Source of the DNA: a virus
Virus record (IMG/VR): IMGVR_UViG_3300044951_000432
Coordinates: 1 to 23,282 of that record
Reading direction: 5' to 3' (one strand)
Length of the DNA: 23,282 bases
The translations under genes and the position numbers were made by a program. The notes under the pieces were generated by a model, which was not told where the DNA came from, ran no database searches, and saw only the letters and a list, made by a program, of their open reading frames with translations. Of the stretch, positions 1 through 6,709 are shown piece after piece. How positions within the stretch are numbered: the first letter of the stretch is position 1; each line of letters opens with the position of its first letter.

Positions 1-200
1 TTGTACTCCTCCACGCGCTTGTTCAAACGCTCAATGCGGTTCACGTTGTAGTCCACGATTGACTGGGTGTACTCCACCGCAGTCTCTGCTTCTAGCTTAG
101 CCAAGTGGGCTTCTGCCAACTCGGTGGCGATCACCTCCAAGGGGCTGGGCTTGCGGAATGGGTCTTTGAATAGTTCACGTAGTCCTATGCGGCGCATCAT
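1..200 (-). CDS. Unknown phage protein, partial (C-terminus beyond left edge)
   Basis: The first 66 codons are visible, beginning MMRRIGLRELFKDPF and running off the left edge without a stop. The ATG at 198-200 has AGGAG five nt upstream on the minus strand and follows the stop of the preceding gene by 9 bp, so it is the next cistron of the leftward operon. A proline-containing N-terminus (KDPFRKPSP) is followed by a charged, heptad-like helix rich in Glu, Ala and Leu (IATELAEAHLAKLEAE), then a YNVNRIERLNKRVEEY segment, suggesting a coiled coil. I do not recognise the family and propose no function. Confidence 0.75.
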   Translation of the reverse strand, partial: MMRRIGLRELFKDPFRKPSPLEVIATELAEAHLAKLEAETAVEYTQSIVDYNVNRIERLNKRVEEY

Positions 201-209
201 GGTGTCTCC

Positions 210-665
210 TTACTTGAATAAGTTGTTGAGCGCATCGCGCAGTTCTTTGGCCTGATAAATGGTCAAGTTCTTGATGATGCGGTCTACGTCATAGTTGGTC
301 GTGATGATGGCTGTCCTTGGCGCGGGTGCCTCTACCTTGACCTTTGCAGGTTTCTTGTCCGCCATTACCCTGCGAAATTTGGCCTTGAGCGGCGTGTACT
401 CAGGGAAGTTGGCATACAGCATACCGCCCTCCTCACGTACCAAACGCTGCCTAATCATCTGCGAGATAAGGGTCGAGGTTGATGTAGCTTTGTACCCCAA
501 GGTTTCCAGCTTGGCCACTGCACCCCTGCGCATGATGCCGGGGTTGTCCCTGACCATATTGAACGTGCTGCGGGTCACGTTGTTGGTTGGTTGGAACCGT
601 TGCTTGCCCTTGGGTTCTTCCCATGCAGCAATTGCAGCTTCCAATTTTTCTTTAAGCAAGGTCAT
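210..665 (-). CDS. Putative winged-helix-like DNA-binding phage protein
   Basis: A 151-aa protein. A TTG lies five codons further upstream, but GGAG sits 9 nt before the ATG at 665, so the ATG is preferred. Residues about 25-95 have the rhythm of a winged-helix fold: helices in STFNMVRDNPGIMRRGAVAKLETLGY, then TSTLISQMIRQRLVREEGGMLYAN, where the last part resembles a beta wing. A basic, Pro/Ala-rich linker (KKPAKVKVEAPAP) leads to a C-terminal amphipathic helix (IYQAKELRDALNNLFK) that could mediate oligomerisation. The start overlaps the end of the 57-aa upstream gene. A regulatory role is inference from fold appearance only. Confidence 0.7.
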   Translation of the reverse strand: MTLLKEKLEAAIAAWEEPKGKQRFQPTNNVTRSTFNMVRDNPGIMRRGAVAKLETLGYKATSTSTLISQMIRQRLVREEGGMLYANFPEYTPLKAKFRRVMADKKPAKVKVEAPAPRTAIITTNYDVDRIIKNLTIYQAKELRDALNNLFK

Positions 666-825
666 CGAGTTGTTCTCCAAGTTCTATAAGTTCATTTTGC
701 AAATCTTCAATCTCACGTATGCGCATGTCCAGCCTTTCGGCCAGTAGCTCCAGTAGTTTGTCTTTCTTAAGTAGCATGTCTACTTCATGCAGTAACTCCC
801 TATCGGTCATGTTGTCAAAGATCAT
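652..825 (-). CDS. Small coiled-coil protein (57 aa)
   Basis: Reading the minus strand from ATG 825 gives a 57-residue ORF, MIFDNMTDREL...ELGEQLDDLA, ending at TAA 652-654. It is below common ORF-length cutoffs. It overlaps the end of the upstream gene (stop at 815-817) and the start of the downstream gene (665), the same coupled arrangement as its neighbours, which supports it being real. Nearly the whole sequence is a heptad-like helix (LLHEVDMLLKKDKLLELLAE, then IREIEDLQNELIELGEQL), so a homo- or hetero-oligomeric coiled coil is likely. No family is recognised. It could partner the winged-helix-like product of the next gene, but only proximity suggests that. Confidence 0.65.
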   Translation of the reverse strand: MIFDNMTDRELLHEVDMLLKKDKLLELLAERLDMRIREIEDLQNELIELGEQLDDLA

Positions 826-1063
826 GGCTAAACCTCACTAGGTTATTGTTGTCGTCCGTCTCAAACCACAGGATGTGTTTTGGTGGTTGGTTTCTGATAA
901 CGGGGAGCTTCCCCGCTACCCGTGCTACGTCTAATATGGTAAGTAACCAATCAGGACGCATATCTAACCGATATAAGGAAGTGAAAGGCTTAGACGCAAA
1001 CCTATCATATTCATACGCGGTCAGTCGAAACATGTCGTCCTGTTCTTCGTATCTATACTCCAT
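815..1063 (-). CDS. Unknown phage protein (82 aa)
   Basis: The likely start is the ATG at 1061-1063, preceded by GGGGA at five-nt spacing. A TTG five codons upstream (1078) is less likely. The protein begins MEYRYEEQDDMFRLTAYEYD, is rich in aromatic and charged residues, and ends DNNNLVRFSHDL. The pattern of short hydrophobic strands alternating with polar loops (RLDMRPDWLLTILDVARV, PPKHILWFETDD) suggests a small alpha/beta protein. It lies directly downstream of the HNH endonuclease gene and overlaps the following 57-aa gene by 11 bp. I do not recognise the family. Confidence 0.65.
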   Translation of the reverse strand: MEYRYEEQDDMFRLTAYEYDRFASKPFTSLYRLDMRPDWLLTILDVARVAGKLPVIRNQPPKHILWFETDDNNNLVRFSHDL

Positions 1064-1116
1064 CAGTTCCCCAATCAAAAAACATAAGATATCCCGACAT
1101 CCTTACGCGGCACTTA

Positions 1117-1599
1117 CTACAAATTTCCATGTGAATGCTTCTTTCTTTTTACGTTTGTATACACGGCGAACGCCTCGTCAGCACTACCAAAATATCCAAG
1201 GTGTGTAGGCTTACCCTGCACCCTAATTTGTGCCTGCCAGAGCTGCCTACCTTTATGCCAACTGACTCCTATGTAGGGGTTCCCCCCTTGCGGTGTTCGT
1301 CGGTTTTGTTGGTTCTCTTGGTTGGTTGCCAGCCGTAAGTTGGTTACGCGGTTGTCGTGCTTGATGCCGTTTATATGGTCAAGCATGTGCGGAGGCCAGC
1401 TACCGTACACATAGCACCATGCCAGCCTATGTGCTTGGTATAACTTCCGGTCAATTTTTATTTGCTGGTACCCCCGGTTATCAGACCCGGCACGGGTTCC
1501 TCCAACGCGGTTAGATACCGTATGCCGCCACGTAAAAATCCCCGTGGTAGAGTTGTAATCTAAGAGTTCCCGCAAGCGGGTAAAATCTAAAGTGCTCAT
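1117..1599 (-). CDS. HNH endonuclease with C-terminal AP2 domain (homing-type)
   Basis: A 160-aa protein with the layout of free-standing phage HNH homing endonucleases. Residues about 40-100 form the HNH motif: AHRLAW with His57, LDHINGIKHDN with Asp74-His75, then NRVTNLRLAT. Residues about 107-155 form an AP2/ERF-like DNA-binding domain (NPYIGVSWHKGRQLWQAQI, LGYFGSADEAFAVY). Such enzymes nick or cut DNA at a target site and spread their own gene. The gene has a private promoter (1668-1696) and a 5' hairpin (1634-1661), and AAGG lies 8 nt before the ATG. This resembles an inserted cassette rather than an ordinary cistron. Family assignment is confident; target and activity are unknown. Confidence 0.92.
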   Translation of the reverse strand: MSTLDFTRLRELLDYNSTTGIFTWRHTVSNRVGGTRAGSDNRGYQQIKIDRKLYQAHRLAWCYVYGSWPPHMLDHINGIKHDNRVTNLRLATNQENQQNRRTPQGGNPYIGVSWHKGRQLWQAQIRVQGKPTHLGYFGSADEAFAVYTNVKRKKHSHGNL

Positions 1600-1633
1600 C
1601 TGTCGTACCTTTCATACGATGGTTTGGGAAGTG

Positions 1634-1661
1634 ACGGCATGGGGCTGCAACCCTATGCCGT
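1634..1661 (-). promoter_or_regulatory. 5'-end hairpin of the HNH endonuclease mRNA
   Basis: ACGGCAT (1634-1640) pairs with ATGCCGT (1655-1661), and GGG/CCC pair inside, giving a stem of about 10 bp around a short loop. The hairpin begins 6 nt after the -10 box of the promoter at 1668-1696, so the transcript would start with it. No T-tract follows, so it is not an obvious terminator. An mRNA-stabilising or operator role is inference. Confidence 0.55.
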
Positions 1662-1667
1662 TGCGAT

Positions 1668-1696
1668 ATTATAGATTTACTCTGCGCCCCAATCAA
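1668..1696 (-). promoter_or_regulatory. Sigma70-type promoter for the HNH endonuclease gene
   Basis: On the minus strand TTGATT (1691-1696) and TATAAT (1668-1673) are separated by exactly 17 bp. The -10 is perfect consensus. The -35 lies inside the last codons of the upstream 293-aa gene. Transcription would start near 1661 and read into the endonuclease. The same -35, spacing and -10 occur upstream of the 10145-10693 gene. Confidence 0.7.
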
Positions 1697-2558
1697 ATGC
1701 AGACAGGATGTCATCAACTTTTTGTTTGACCAGTACACGAGTACCATCTTCCTCCCGCAACTCTTTCGGCGATACCCCGGATAGCACATCTTGTAATCGC
1801 CTACGTGCTTTCTCCAACTCAGGGTCGTTGGTCACGTTCATGGCGGTCAGCAAGTCACACAACTCCACGGCACCAGTCACCAAGGTATCGTGGAACTTAC
1901 GCTTCTCCCCGTCCTCCTCCACAGTCAGGCGGTCACTCAGCTTGGTCAGGGCACTGTGCAGCCGAGTCCATGAGTCCTGCGTAGCCGATGCCAACTGCTC
2001 ACCTAGCTTGCGCTCGTACTGCTCCATAAGTTCCCGCTGTACTTCGCTCTCAACATCTAACCGGAAGTCGCCCGATGTAGGTAGTGGGACAAACCCTATG
2101 TCCATTCGGAACCTACGCGCCACCTGAGTAGTGTCGGGGTACTCTTGGCGGTCAAACAACGTACCCAACTGGAACGCAGCAGCCGCCACCAGCGTGTCGT
2201 ACTTAGCAAGGAACGCATCGACCAGTAACTGAAACTCAGCTTGATACCGGTTCATCTCTGCCTTGTAGTCCAGCAGGGTCGCAGTGGGCAATAGCCTTGC
2301 GCCACGGTCATTCCACGGCAGGGTCAGGCGGTAGTGCTCAGCCCTAGCCCGTGCTTGGAACTTGGTGATAGCTTCCAACTCTCTGCACTCCGCAAACAGG
2401 TTCTTGTACACCGATGCAGCCTTAGATGAACCTGAGCCCTTGGCGGTAGTTACCTCGGCTTGCGTAGCCCTGTCCTGCTTACGTCCTGAGTAGGTTGAGA
2501 TGTTAAGGTCAACGAGCATAGCAGCCCGTGCAACACCAGCGATGTGTGTATTAGTCAT
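1677..2558 (-). CDS. Phage protein, possibly DUF3150-like, linked to MoxR/vWA module
   Basis: A 293-aa, largely helical, charged protein with no signal peptide or TM segment. Visible features are a polar N-terminus with GSGSSKAASVYKNLF, an aromatic patch LPWNDRGARLLPTATLLDYK (near residue 80), an alanine-rich helix around residue 125, and a long helical C-terminal half (ESEVQRELMEQYERKLGEQL; NDPELEKARRRLQDVLSGV). Size and texture recall DUF3150-type proteins, which in other mobile elements accompany a CobS/MoxR ATPase and a vWA protein; both are encoded 1.5-4 kb upstream in this operon. I could not verify the family. The ATG has GGAG 7 nt upstream, and a dyad repeat sits just before that site. 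Confidence 0.75.
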   Translation of the reverse strand: MTNTHIAGVARAAMLVDLNISTYSGRKQDRATQAEVTTAKGSGSSKAASVYKNLFAECRELEAITKFQARARAEHYRLTLPWNDRGARLLPTATLLDYKAEMNRYQAEFQLLVDAFLAKYDTLVAAAAFQLGTLFDRQEYPDTTQVARRFRMDIGFVPLPTSGDFRLDVESEVQRELMEQYERKLGEQLASATQDSWTRLHSALTKLSDRLTVEEDGEKRKFHDTLVTGAVELCDLLTAMNVTNDPELEKARRRLQDVLSGVSPKELREEDGTRVLVKQKVDDILSAFDWGAE

Positions 2559-2573
2559 GTTAATTCTCCAAAG

Positions 2574-2588
2574 TTCTAATGATTAGAA
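2574..2588. repeat. Dyad repeat copy 1 (TTCTAA-TGA-TTAGAA)
   Basis: A perfect 6+6 dyad located 15 bp before the ATG of the 293-aa gene, directly upstream of its GGAG. It separates that gene from the 2592-2846 gene. Confidence 0.85.
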
Positions 2589-2591
2589 GTT

Positions 2592-2846
2592 TCATTTGTT
2601 TATTCCTTGCGTGAATTTCAGCGTGTCATAGTAATCCTCGTTAACACACAGCACATTGAGCCAGCCGCGTGTTGGTACCTTCTTAATTACGTCTATGTAA
2701 TGCAAGGAATCCCCATGCGTACCTTGGTTAGCGCCTATGTACTTCTCCTCCATAAACTCGCAATCCGCTAGCACCGCACTTAGTTGTGCTAGTTGAGTAT
2801 CATCTAACAGTACTTTCTTATCGCTCACACTAATTGCATACTTCAT
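2592..2846 (-). CDS. Unknown phage protein (84 aa)
   Basis: The start is ATG 2844-2846, with AGGAG 7 nt upstream. A TTG 15 nt further out would include the ribosome binding site itself and is rejected. The protein begins MKYAISVSDKKVLLDDTQLA and ends YYDTLKFTQGINK. It is a compact alpha/beta-looking protein with strand-like ISVSDKKVLLD, a helix QLAQLSAVLADCEFMEEKY, and a strand pair around DSLHYIDVIKKVPTRGWLNV. Its start overlaps the end of the upstream gene by 17 bp, indicating translational coupling. No family is recognised. Confidence 0.75.
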   Translation of the reverse strand: MKYAISVSDKKVLLDDTQLAQLSAVLADCEFMEEKYIGANQGTHGDSLHYIDVIKKVPTRGWLNVLCVNEDYYDTLKFTQGINK

Positions 2847-3432
2847 CTTCGTTCTCCTCAAAAGTTATTTCATTACACTCACACGACTCGATAAACGATT
2901 CCTCGGATGTCAGGTGCTCATACGCGTCACGTAGCTCCCGGTACAACTTACGGCAACGCTCACTTACCCACTTCTGTATGGCATCCTCAAGGTTCGCCAT
3001 GTCGCATTGCTCCTCAACTAATTCATCCCATGCCTCACGGTCTAGGTGCTTGAATATCCCCGATGGGTAGGTGTTACCTACTACTGCATGCTCAAGGTTC
3101 ACACGAGCGTTCCCCCTATGGCTTGTAGATACAGTCGCGTACTCTCGGTAGTCATCCATTGCTACGTACAGCGCGGGATACTTAACGTCATACCCTTGGG
3201 CTTGCATCCACTCAACCACATCTATCTGCCCGTTGAAAGCAGCGTAGTCACTCTGCGAATACCCTAGGTTAAATTGGATGGTTTCTACCGTAATGCCATA
3301 CTCAGCGCAGTCAGCTTTCAAACCCTCTTGTACATACTCCCACCAGTCGTAATCAAGGGCATACTCGCGCCACTTGGCGTGCTCTTTCTCGAACCGCTCA
3401 GGGTCGTTAGCTTTCAATTCAAGTGCATTCAT
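2830..3432 (-). CDS. Phage protein of the 'WWE...GYSQSD' family (200 aa)
   Basis: Residues 29-62 carry a DWWEYV helix, an acidic helix (QEGLKADCAEYGI) and the strand motif IQFNLGYSQSDYAAFNGQI. This matches a widespread but uncharacterised phage family I recognise by its WWE-x(n)-GxxSQGDGACF-type signature. The C-terminus is very acidic (IESCECNEITFEENEDEVCN). The ATG overlaps the upstream stop (ATGA), and GGAG is 8 nt upstream. A DNA-mimic or anti-defence function would fit the acidity but is speculation. Calculated charge appears strongly negative by eye. Confidence 0.75.
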   Translation of the reverse strand: MNALELKANDPERFEKEHAKWREYALDYDWWEYVQEGLKADCAEYGITVETIQFNLGYSQSDYAAFNGQIDVVEWMQAQGYDVKYPALYVAMDDYREYATVSTSHRGNARVNLEHAVVGNTYPSGIFKHLDREAWDELVEEQCDMANLEDAIQKWVSERCRKLYRELRDAYEHLTSEESFIESCECNEITFEENEDEVCN

Positions 3433-3656
3433 TCTGCGTTCTCCTTAATGTGGTACACAGTTATCAATCCATCAAACGCTTCCTTAGCTTCTGCCTTAGT
3501 GCGAAAGATGTTGTTAAAGAATACGTCCAAGCCCAATGGGCCACGGACGCTCGGGCTAATGGATAGCATCCACCCATCGTTGAATGGTTGTAACCAGCAC
3601 ATGACCCCGAACTCGGGGTGGTGATACACAGAATCCTCAATCCACTCGCCTTTCAT
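3429..3656 (-). CDS. Unknown small phage protein (75 aa)
   Basis: A 75-aa product beginning MKGEWIEDSVYHHPEFGVMC. It is rich in aromatic residues and looks like a small beta-sheet followed by a helix (FRTKAEAKEAFDGLITVYHIK). The pattern of strand-strand then TKAEAKEAFDGL recalls small single-domain phage proteins with a beta-beta-beta-alpha core. It overlaps both neighbours by ATGA junctions (start at 3656, stop at 3429-3431), a strong sign that it is translated. No family name can be given. Confidence 0.72.
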   Translation of the reverse strand: MKGEWIEDSVYHHPEFGVMCWLQPFNDGWMLSISPSVRGPLGLDVFFNNIFRTKAEAKEAFDGLITVYHIKENAE

Positions 3657-4048
3657 CGGTGTCCCCTAACTATTGCTGTTTGCGTACCTAAGTAATACTC
3701 GCCAGTCATTGACTGATGGTGGTCAATATCGCCCGAATCCTCGCCCACACGTATAAATTCGATGGCGATACCTTCAAACTCATCGGCTTCAATTCGGTCA
3801 CGCATATCTTCAAAGGCCTTAACCTCGACGTAATCCCCATACCATTTCACATCAGGTATGTCGAACTCCAATATGCACCCCTCGTCAATCCACTCCATTA
3901 ACGAACCCCACTCTTTCACCACATCCTTGAACGTAGTAGCCATGAGAGTTTTAAGTAACGCATACTTCTCTTCTCTGTTTACGCTTTCCCCAGTAAGTAA
4001 ACGATTAGCTGGATAGATGATGCACACAACATCACTGCGGTTGCCCAT
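3653..4048 (-). CDS. Unknown phage protein (131 aa)
   Basis: A 131-aa acidic protein beginning MGNRSDVVCIIYPANRLLTG. A helical segment (EEKYALLKTLMATTFKDVVKEW) is followed by strand-like stretches (CILEFDIPDVKWYGDYVEV; GIAIEFIRVGED) and a C-terminal IDHHQSMTGEYYLGTQTAIV. The paired histidines and acidic residues could bind metal, but no known motif is complete. GGAGG lies inside the end of the upstream vWA gene, 6 nt before the ATG, so its translation is coupled to that gene. No family is recognised. Confidence 0.7.
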   Translation of the reverse strand: MGNRSDVVCIIYPANRLLTGESVNREEKYALLKTLMATTFKDVVKEWGSLMEWIDEGCILEFDIPDVKWYGDYVEVKAFEDMRDRIEADEFEGIAIEFIRVGEDSGDIDHHQSMTGEYYLGTQTAIVRGHR

Positions 4049-4049
4049 G

Positions 4050-5210
4050 TCACACCTCCAATTGAATAGTCGTACCGAACGGCGCTTTGATATCGGATGT
4101 CACCGCCCACAATGTAGGCACATCACTACGCCCCCAGTCACCTACGTAGCCATCGGTAAACTGCACGATGGCCTGCGGAGTAATGCGCTTCTTGCGTAAG
4201 TAGTTGAACAACACAGCACCATCGGTGCCGCCACCGCCCTTGGGCTTGAGGTCTTGCACAGCGAACTGCCCATCCTCGAACGTCTGATGCCCTGCCACTG
4301 CCGTGTCCCAATAGATAACGTGAACCTTATGCGGCTTGACATCACTGATGATGGTCGTTATCTCGGACACGAACCTAGTCATCTCATCACCACCGAAGCA
4401 CGAGCCCGATGTGTCGAACCCAATGACCAACTCGCTCATGGTGGTGCCCAGCATGGTAGGCATGTAGATGTCCTCGCTGATGAACCTACGGTTAGGCCGA
4501 GCCCACGACGACTCATCACGTCCGCTGCACGTCTCTTGCACAAACTCACGCAACGCCTTGCGCCAGTCAATCTTGGGTGCGAGTAAGTCACCGAACACAC
4601 CATCCGAACCATCGGCACCCTCTTTGGACAGACGCTTACGCAGCATCTCGCCTTGACGTATGGCACGTTGAATCTCGTTGGCTTGCTCTTGCTCAGCAGC
4701 AGGGTCGTTATTAGCTGCGTTACCCTCCCAGTCATGGTCGTCCATGCTGCCGCCACCGCTGCCGTTCTCAGGGTCTTTCATGAGGTCATTGAATATCTGC
4801 AACACCGACCAGCCACGATACTCAGGCTTAGGTTGGATGCCACTCTTGCTCGGCATCTCGATAAAGCCCTCACCGTCATCGGTGTCCACCAGTGCGCCGT
4901 TGACAAAGTAGTCAGCCGCCACGTTAGCTAGCTGGGCATTGATGTTGTGCAATGACTTCCACACAGCCATGTGCCGATACGCTTTGTGTGTCGCCTCGTG
5001 CAGTACAAGAAACCGCAACTCAGGGTCGGTAGGCATGTTCGCTTCGATGAAGTCAGGGTTGTACAAAACGTCCCACCCATCGGTAGCTGCGGTAGGTACT
5101 GATGTAGTCACCTCGACTTTGCCACACGCAATCACACCGCTGTACGCACAGAACTTCTTGTGCTGCATGATGGCGATGTGTGCTTTCTTGATACGGTTAC
5201 TTACGTCCAT
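4050..5210 (-). CDS. DUF2201-like zinc metallopeptidase fused to a vWA domain
   Basis: A 386-aa protein with two recognisable halves. The N-terminal domain has the zinc-metallopeptidase signature HEATH at residues 71-75, followed by NVAADYFVNGAL (97-108), where Asp100 is a plausible further ligand. A Gly/Asp-rich acidic linker (about 145-175) and a helical segment lead to a C-terminal von Willebrand A domain: MIDAS DTSGS at 266-270, GGGTD at 326-330 and FTDG at 351-354. This matches the vWA-like metallopeptidase (DUF2201) proteins that work with MoxR-type ATPases; the AAA+ partner is encoded just upstream (5584-6645). Substrate is unknown. GGAG lies 7 nt before the ATG, with a dyad repeat immediately before it. 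Confidence 0.9.
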   Translation of the reverse strand: MDVSNRIKKAHIAIMQHKKFCAYSGVIACGKVEVTTSVPTAATDGWDVLYNPDFIEANMPTDPELRFLVLHEATHKAYRHMAVWKSLHNINAQLANVAADYFVNGALVDTDDGEGFIEMPSKSGIQPKPEYRGWSVLQIFNDLMKDPENGSGGGSMDDHDWEGNAANNDPAAEQEQANEIQRAIRQGEMLRKRLSKEGADGSDGVFGDLLAPKIDWRKALREFVQETCSGRDESSWARPNRRFISEDIYMPTMLGTTMSELVIGFDTSGSCFGGDEMTRFVSEITTIISDVKPHKVHVIYWDTAVAGHQTFEDGQFAVQDLKPKGGGGTDGAVLFNYLRKKRITPQAIVQFTDGYVGDWGRSDVPTLWAVTSDIKAPFGTTIQLEV

Positions 5211-5225
5211 GTTTTTTCTCCAAAG

Positions 5226-5240
5226 TTCTAAGGGTTAGAA
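5226..5240. repeat. Dyad repeat copy 2 (TTCTAA-GGG-TTAGAA)
   Basis: Located 15 bp before the ATG of the metallopeptidase/vWA gene, the same distance as copy 1 to its gene. The sequence from repeat to GGAG (minus strand AGAACTTTGGAGAA) is the same in copies 1 and 2. Confidence 0.85.
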
Positions 5241-5270
5241 GTTTCAAGTAGTTGTTGGGTTTGTGTGCAG

Positions 5271-5320
5271 CCCCGATACGTCCGGGGTGCCAGTCTTTAT
5301 GTAAGCGCACAATCGTGCGC
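5271..5320 (-). promoter_or_regulatory. Two intercistronic hairpins between the 85-aa-region gene and vWA gene
   Basis: CCCCG (5271-5275) pairs with CGGGG (5283-5287), and GCGCAC (5305-5310) pairs with GTGCGC (5315-5320) across a 4-nt loop. They occupy the 113-bp gap between two leftward genes. No T-tract follows on the minus strand, so they look like processing or stability hairpins rather than a complete terminator. Confidence 0.4.
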
Positions 5321-5323
5321 CCG

Positions 5324-5575
5324 TCACTTGTGCGTTCCGTTATCAACATCAAAATACTCCTCTTGTTGTTTCATGATTGCCATGGCCGCGTCGGAGAACG
5401 TCTGCGTCACCTCCAGCAGTTGCTTCAGGTCTGTCTGTGCTTGCGTAAGAATGCCGAACGACTGCATGTAAGCCATGTCCCTCATGATGGCCTTGATGAT
5501 GTTAGGTTTTGTGAGCATGGTTTTGCGCACCACCTCTATGGCTTCGCGTTCGGCGATTGTGTATTTGGTTGTCAT
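5324..5575 (-). CDS. Unknown helical protein between MoxR and vWA genes (83 aa)
   Basis: Two in-frame ATGs exist. AAGG is 6 nt from the ATG at 5575 but abuts the one at 5581, so 5575 is chosen. The product begins MTTKYTIAEREAIEVVRKTM and is almost entirely helical, with methionine-rich amphipathic stretches (IIKAIMRDMAYMQSFGILTQ) and an acidic C-terminus (QQEEYFDVDNGTHK). Its position between the AAA+ and vWA genes suggests an adaptor or accessory subunit of that module; only context supports this. No family is recognised. Confidence 0.7.
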   Translation of the reverse strand: MTTKYTIAEREAIEVVRKTMLTKPNIIKAIMRDMAYMQSFGILTQAQTDLKQLLEVTQTFSDAAMAIMKQQEEYFDVDNGTHK

Positions 5576-5583
5576 AGTCATCC

Positions 5584-6645
5584 TTAGAAGAACTTACCGA
5601 GCTTGGCGGCGGCAGTAGTAAACGAACGGTTACGGCATGCCATACCTACCTTGGCGTTATTGGTAGCCAGCGACATAACGAACAGCGCATGCGCCTCGAA
5701 CGACTCCGCACTCATACGATGGGCATACTCCATCACCGCGTCCATCGTGTCCTCGGTCACTTTGCCAGCCAGCATGAAGGCCATGAGGAACAGAGCCCCG
5801 GCAGTCTTGGGCACCTTGGTCGTGCTAGGTGATAGGCATATAGCCTTGAACGATGGCAACTGGTCAGCCATGTTGATAATCGCGTCCATCTGCCGAGCCG
5901 CCGACTCACCGATAGTGCCCGCCAGTGCAGGCAGGGTAGCATCCCCTAGCACCGCACGTTGACTGATGATGTTGCCCGCCTTGACCAGCGAACGGGGCGA
6001 ACAGAATGCCTTAGTGTTGCCAGTCATTGGGTTGAAGATGTACGGGTTCTTGGTCTTGGCATCGAGGTCGGTGTAGCAGTCGAATATCTCAGGCGTCTGA
6101 TGTGCAAACGCCATAATCTCAGGCGCTACGTTGTTACCCGCAGCCCATTGCAGCCACTCTTCGGAAGTAGGGTTAGCCATTGTTACCACGGTCATACGAT
6201 TGAACGCATGTGCAGGGATGTTGTCGCCCACGCCATCGGTATCTAGGTTAGTAGTACCGAACACAATCGAACCCTTGGGTAACTTAACGTCACCGATGCG
6301 ATGCTCTAACACAACCGGCAGCAGCATGTTCATGACAGGGCGGGACGCTTTACCTAGTTCGTCAAGCATAAGCACGACAGGCTTGGTCTGATTCTTACTG
6401 ACACCGAAGCGCACGTTGGGTGCGTAGCTAGTGGTCATGGTCTCACGGTCAATGACCGGCATTCCAAGGTCGCCGAGGTCTAGGTTAGCTACGTCGATAT
6501 AGCAGAAGTGATGGGTAGGCAGGGATGAACGCAGGGATTTGAATACATCGGACTTGCCGATGCCGGGTTGCCCCCGCAGCAGGATGGTGTTGTTAGCACC
6601 GATGGACTGAATGAGCGTAGCGGATTGAGAATGATTGACTTTCAT
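5584..6645 (-). CDS. MoxR/CobS-like AAA+ ATPase
   Basis: A 353-aa AAA+ protein. Walker A is GQPGIGKS (25-32), Walker B is VVLMLDEL (90-97), sensor-1-like GTTN lies at 130-133 and a candidate arginine finger is in AHAFNRM (Arg150). The spacing and the NLDLGDLGMP segment after the first strand fit the MoxR/CobS clade. These ATPases remodel or insert metals into protein partners together with vWA proteins (CobS-CobT, RavA-ViaA, MoxR-vWA pairs). A vWA/metallopeptidase follows after one small gene. AGGA is 6 nt before the ATG, and a dyad repeat lies upstream. The phage substrate is unknown. Confidence 0.92.
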   Translation of the reverse strand: MKVNHSQSATLIQSIGANNTILLRGQPGIGKSDVFKSLRSSLPTHHFCYIDVANLDLGDLGMPVIDRETMTTSYAPNVRFGVSKNQTKPVVLMLDELGKASRPVMNMLLPVVLEHRIGDVKLPKGSIVFGTTNLDTDGVGDNIPAHAFNRMTVVTMANPTSEEWLQWAAGNNVAPEIMAFAHQTPEIFDCYTDLDAKTKNPYIFNPMTGNTKAFCSPRSLVKAGNIISQRAVLGDATLPALAGTIGESAARQMDAIINMADQLPSFKAICLSPSTTKVPKTAGALFLMAFMLAGKVTEDTMDAVMEYAHRMSAESFEAHALFVMSLATNNAKVGMACRNRSFTTAAAKLGKFF

Positions 6646-6670
6646 GATGTGTCCTAAAAATAAATAGAAG

Positions 6671-6685
6671 TTCTAAGGGTTAGAA
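6671..6685. repeat. Dyad repeat copy 3 (TTCTAA-GGG-TTAGAA)
   Basis: Lies in the 64-bp gap before the AAA+ ATPase gene, 25 bp from its ATG. Confidence 0.85.
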
Positions 6686-6709
6686 GTTTGAGAGGATAAA
6701 TGGTATGGC

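Noticed and set aside
295-747. Long rightward ORF over the left-arm genes
   Set aside because: It is antisense to the better supported leftward genes at 210-665 and 652-825, has no ribosome site and shows unnatural composition.
846-1208. Rightward 120-aa ORF
   Set aside because: Antisense to the leftward 815-1063 gene and the HNH gene end; low-complexity Ser-rich product, no ribosome site.
5271-5320. Rho-independent terminator between the 83-aa gene and the vWA gene
   Set aside because: Stems are present but there is no T-tract on the minus strand, so it was recorded as intercistronic hairpins only.
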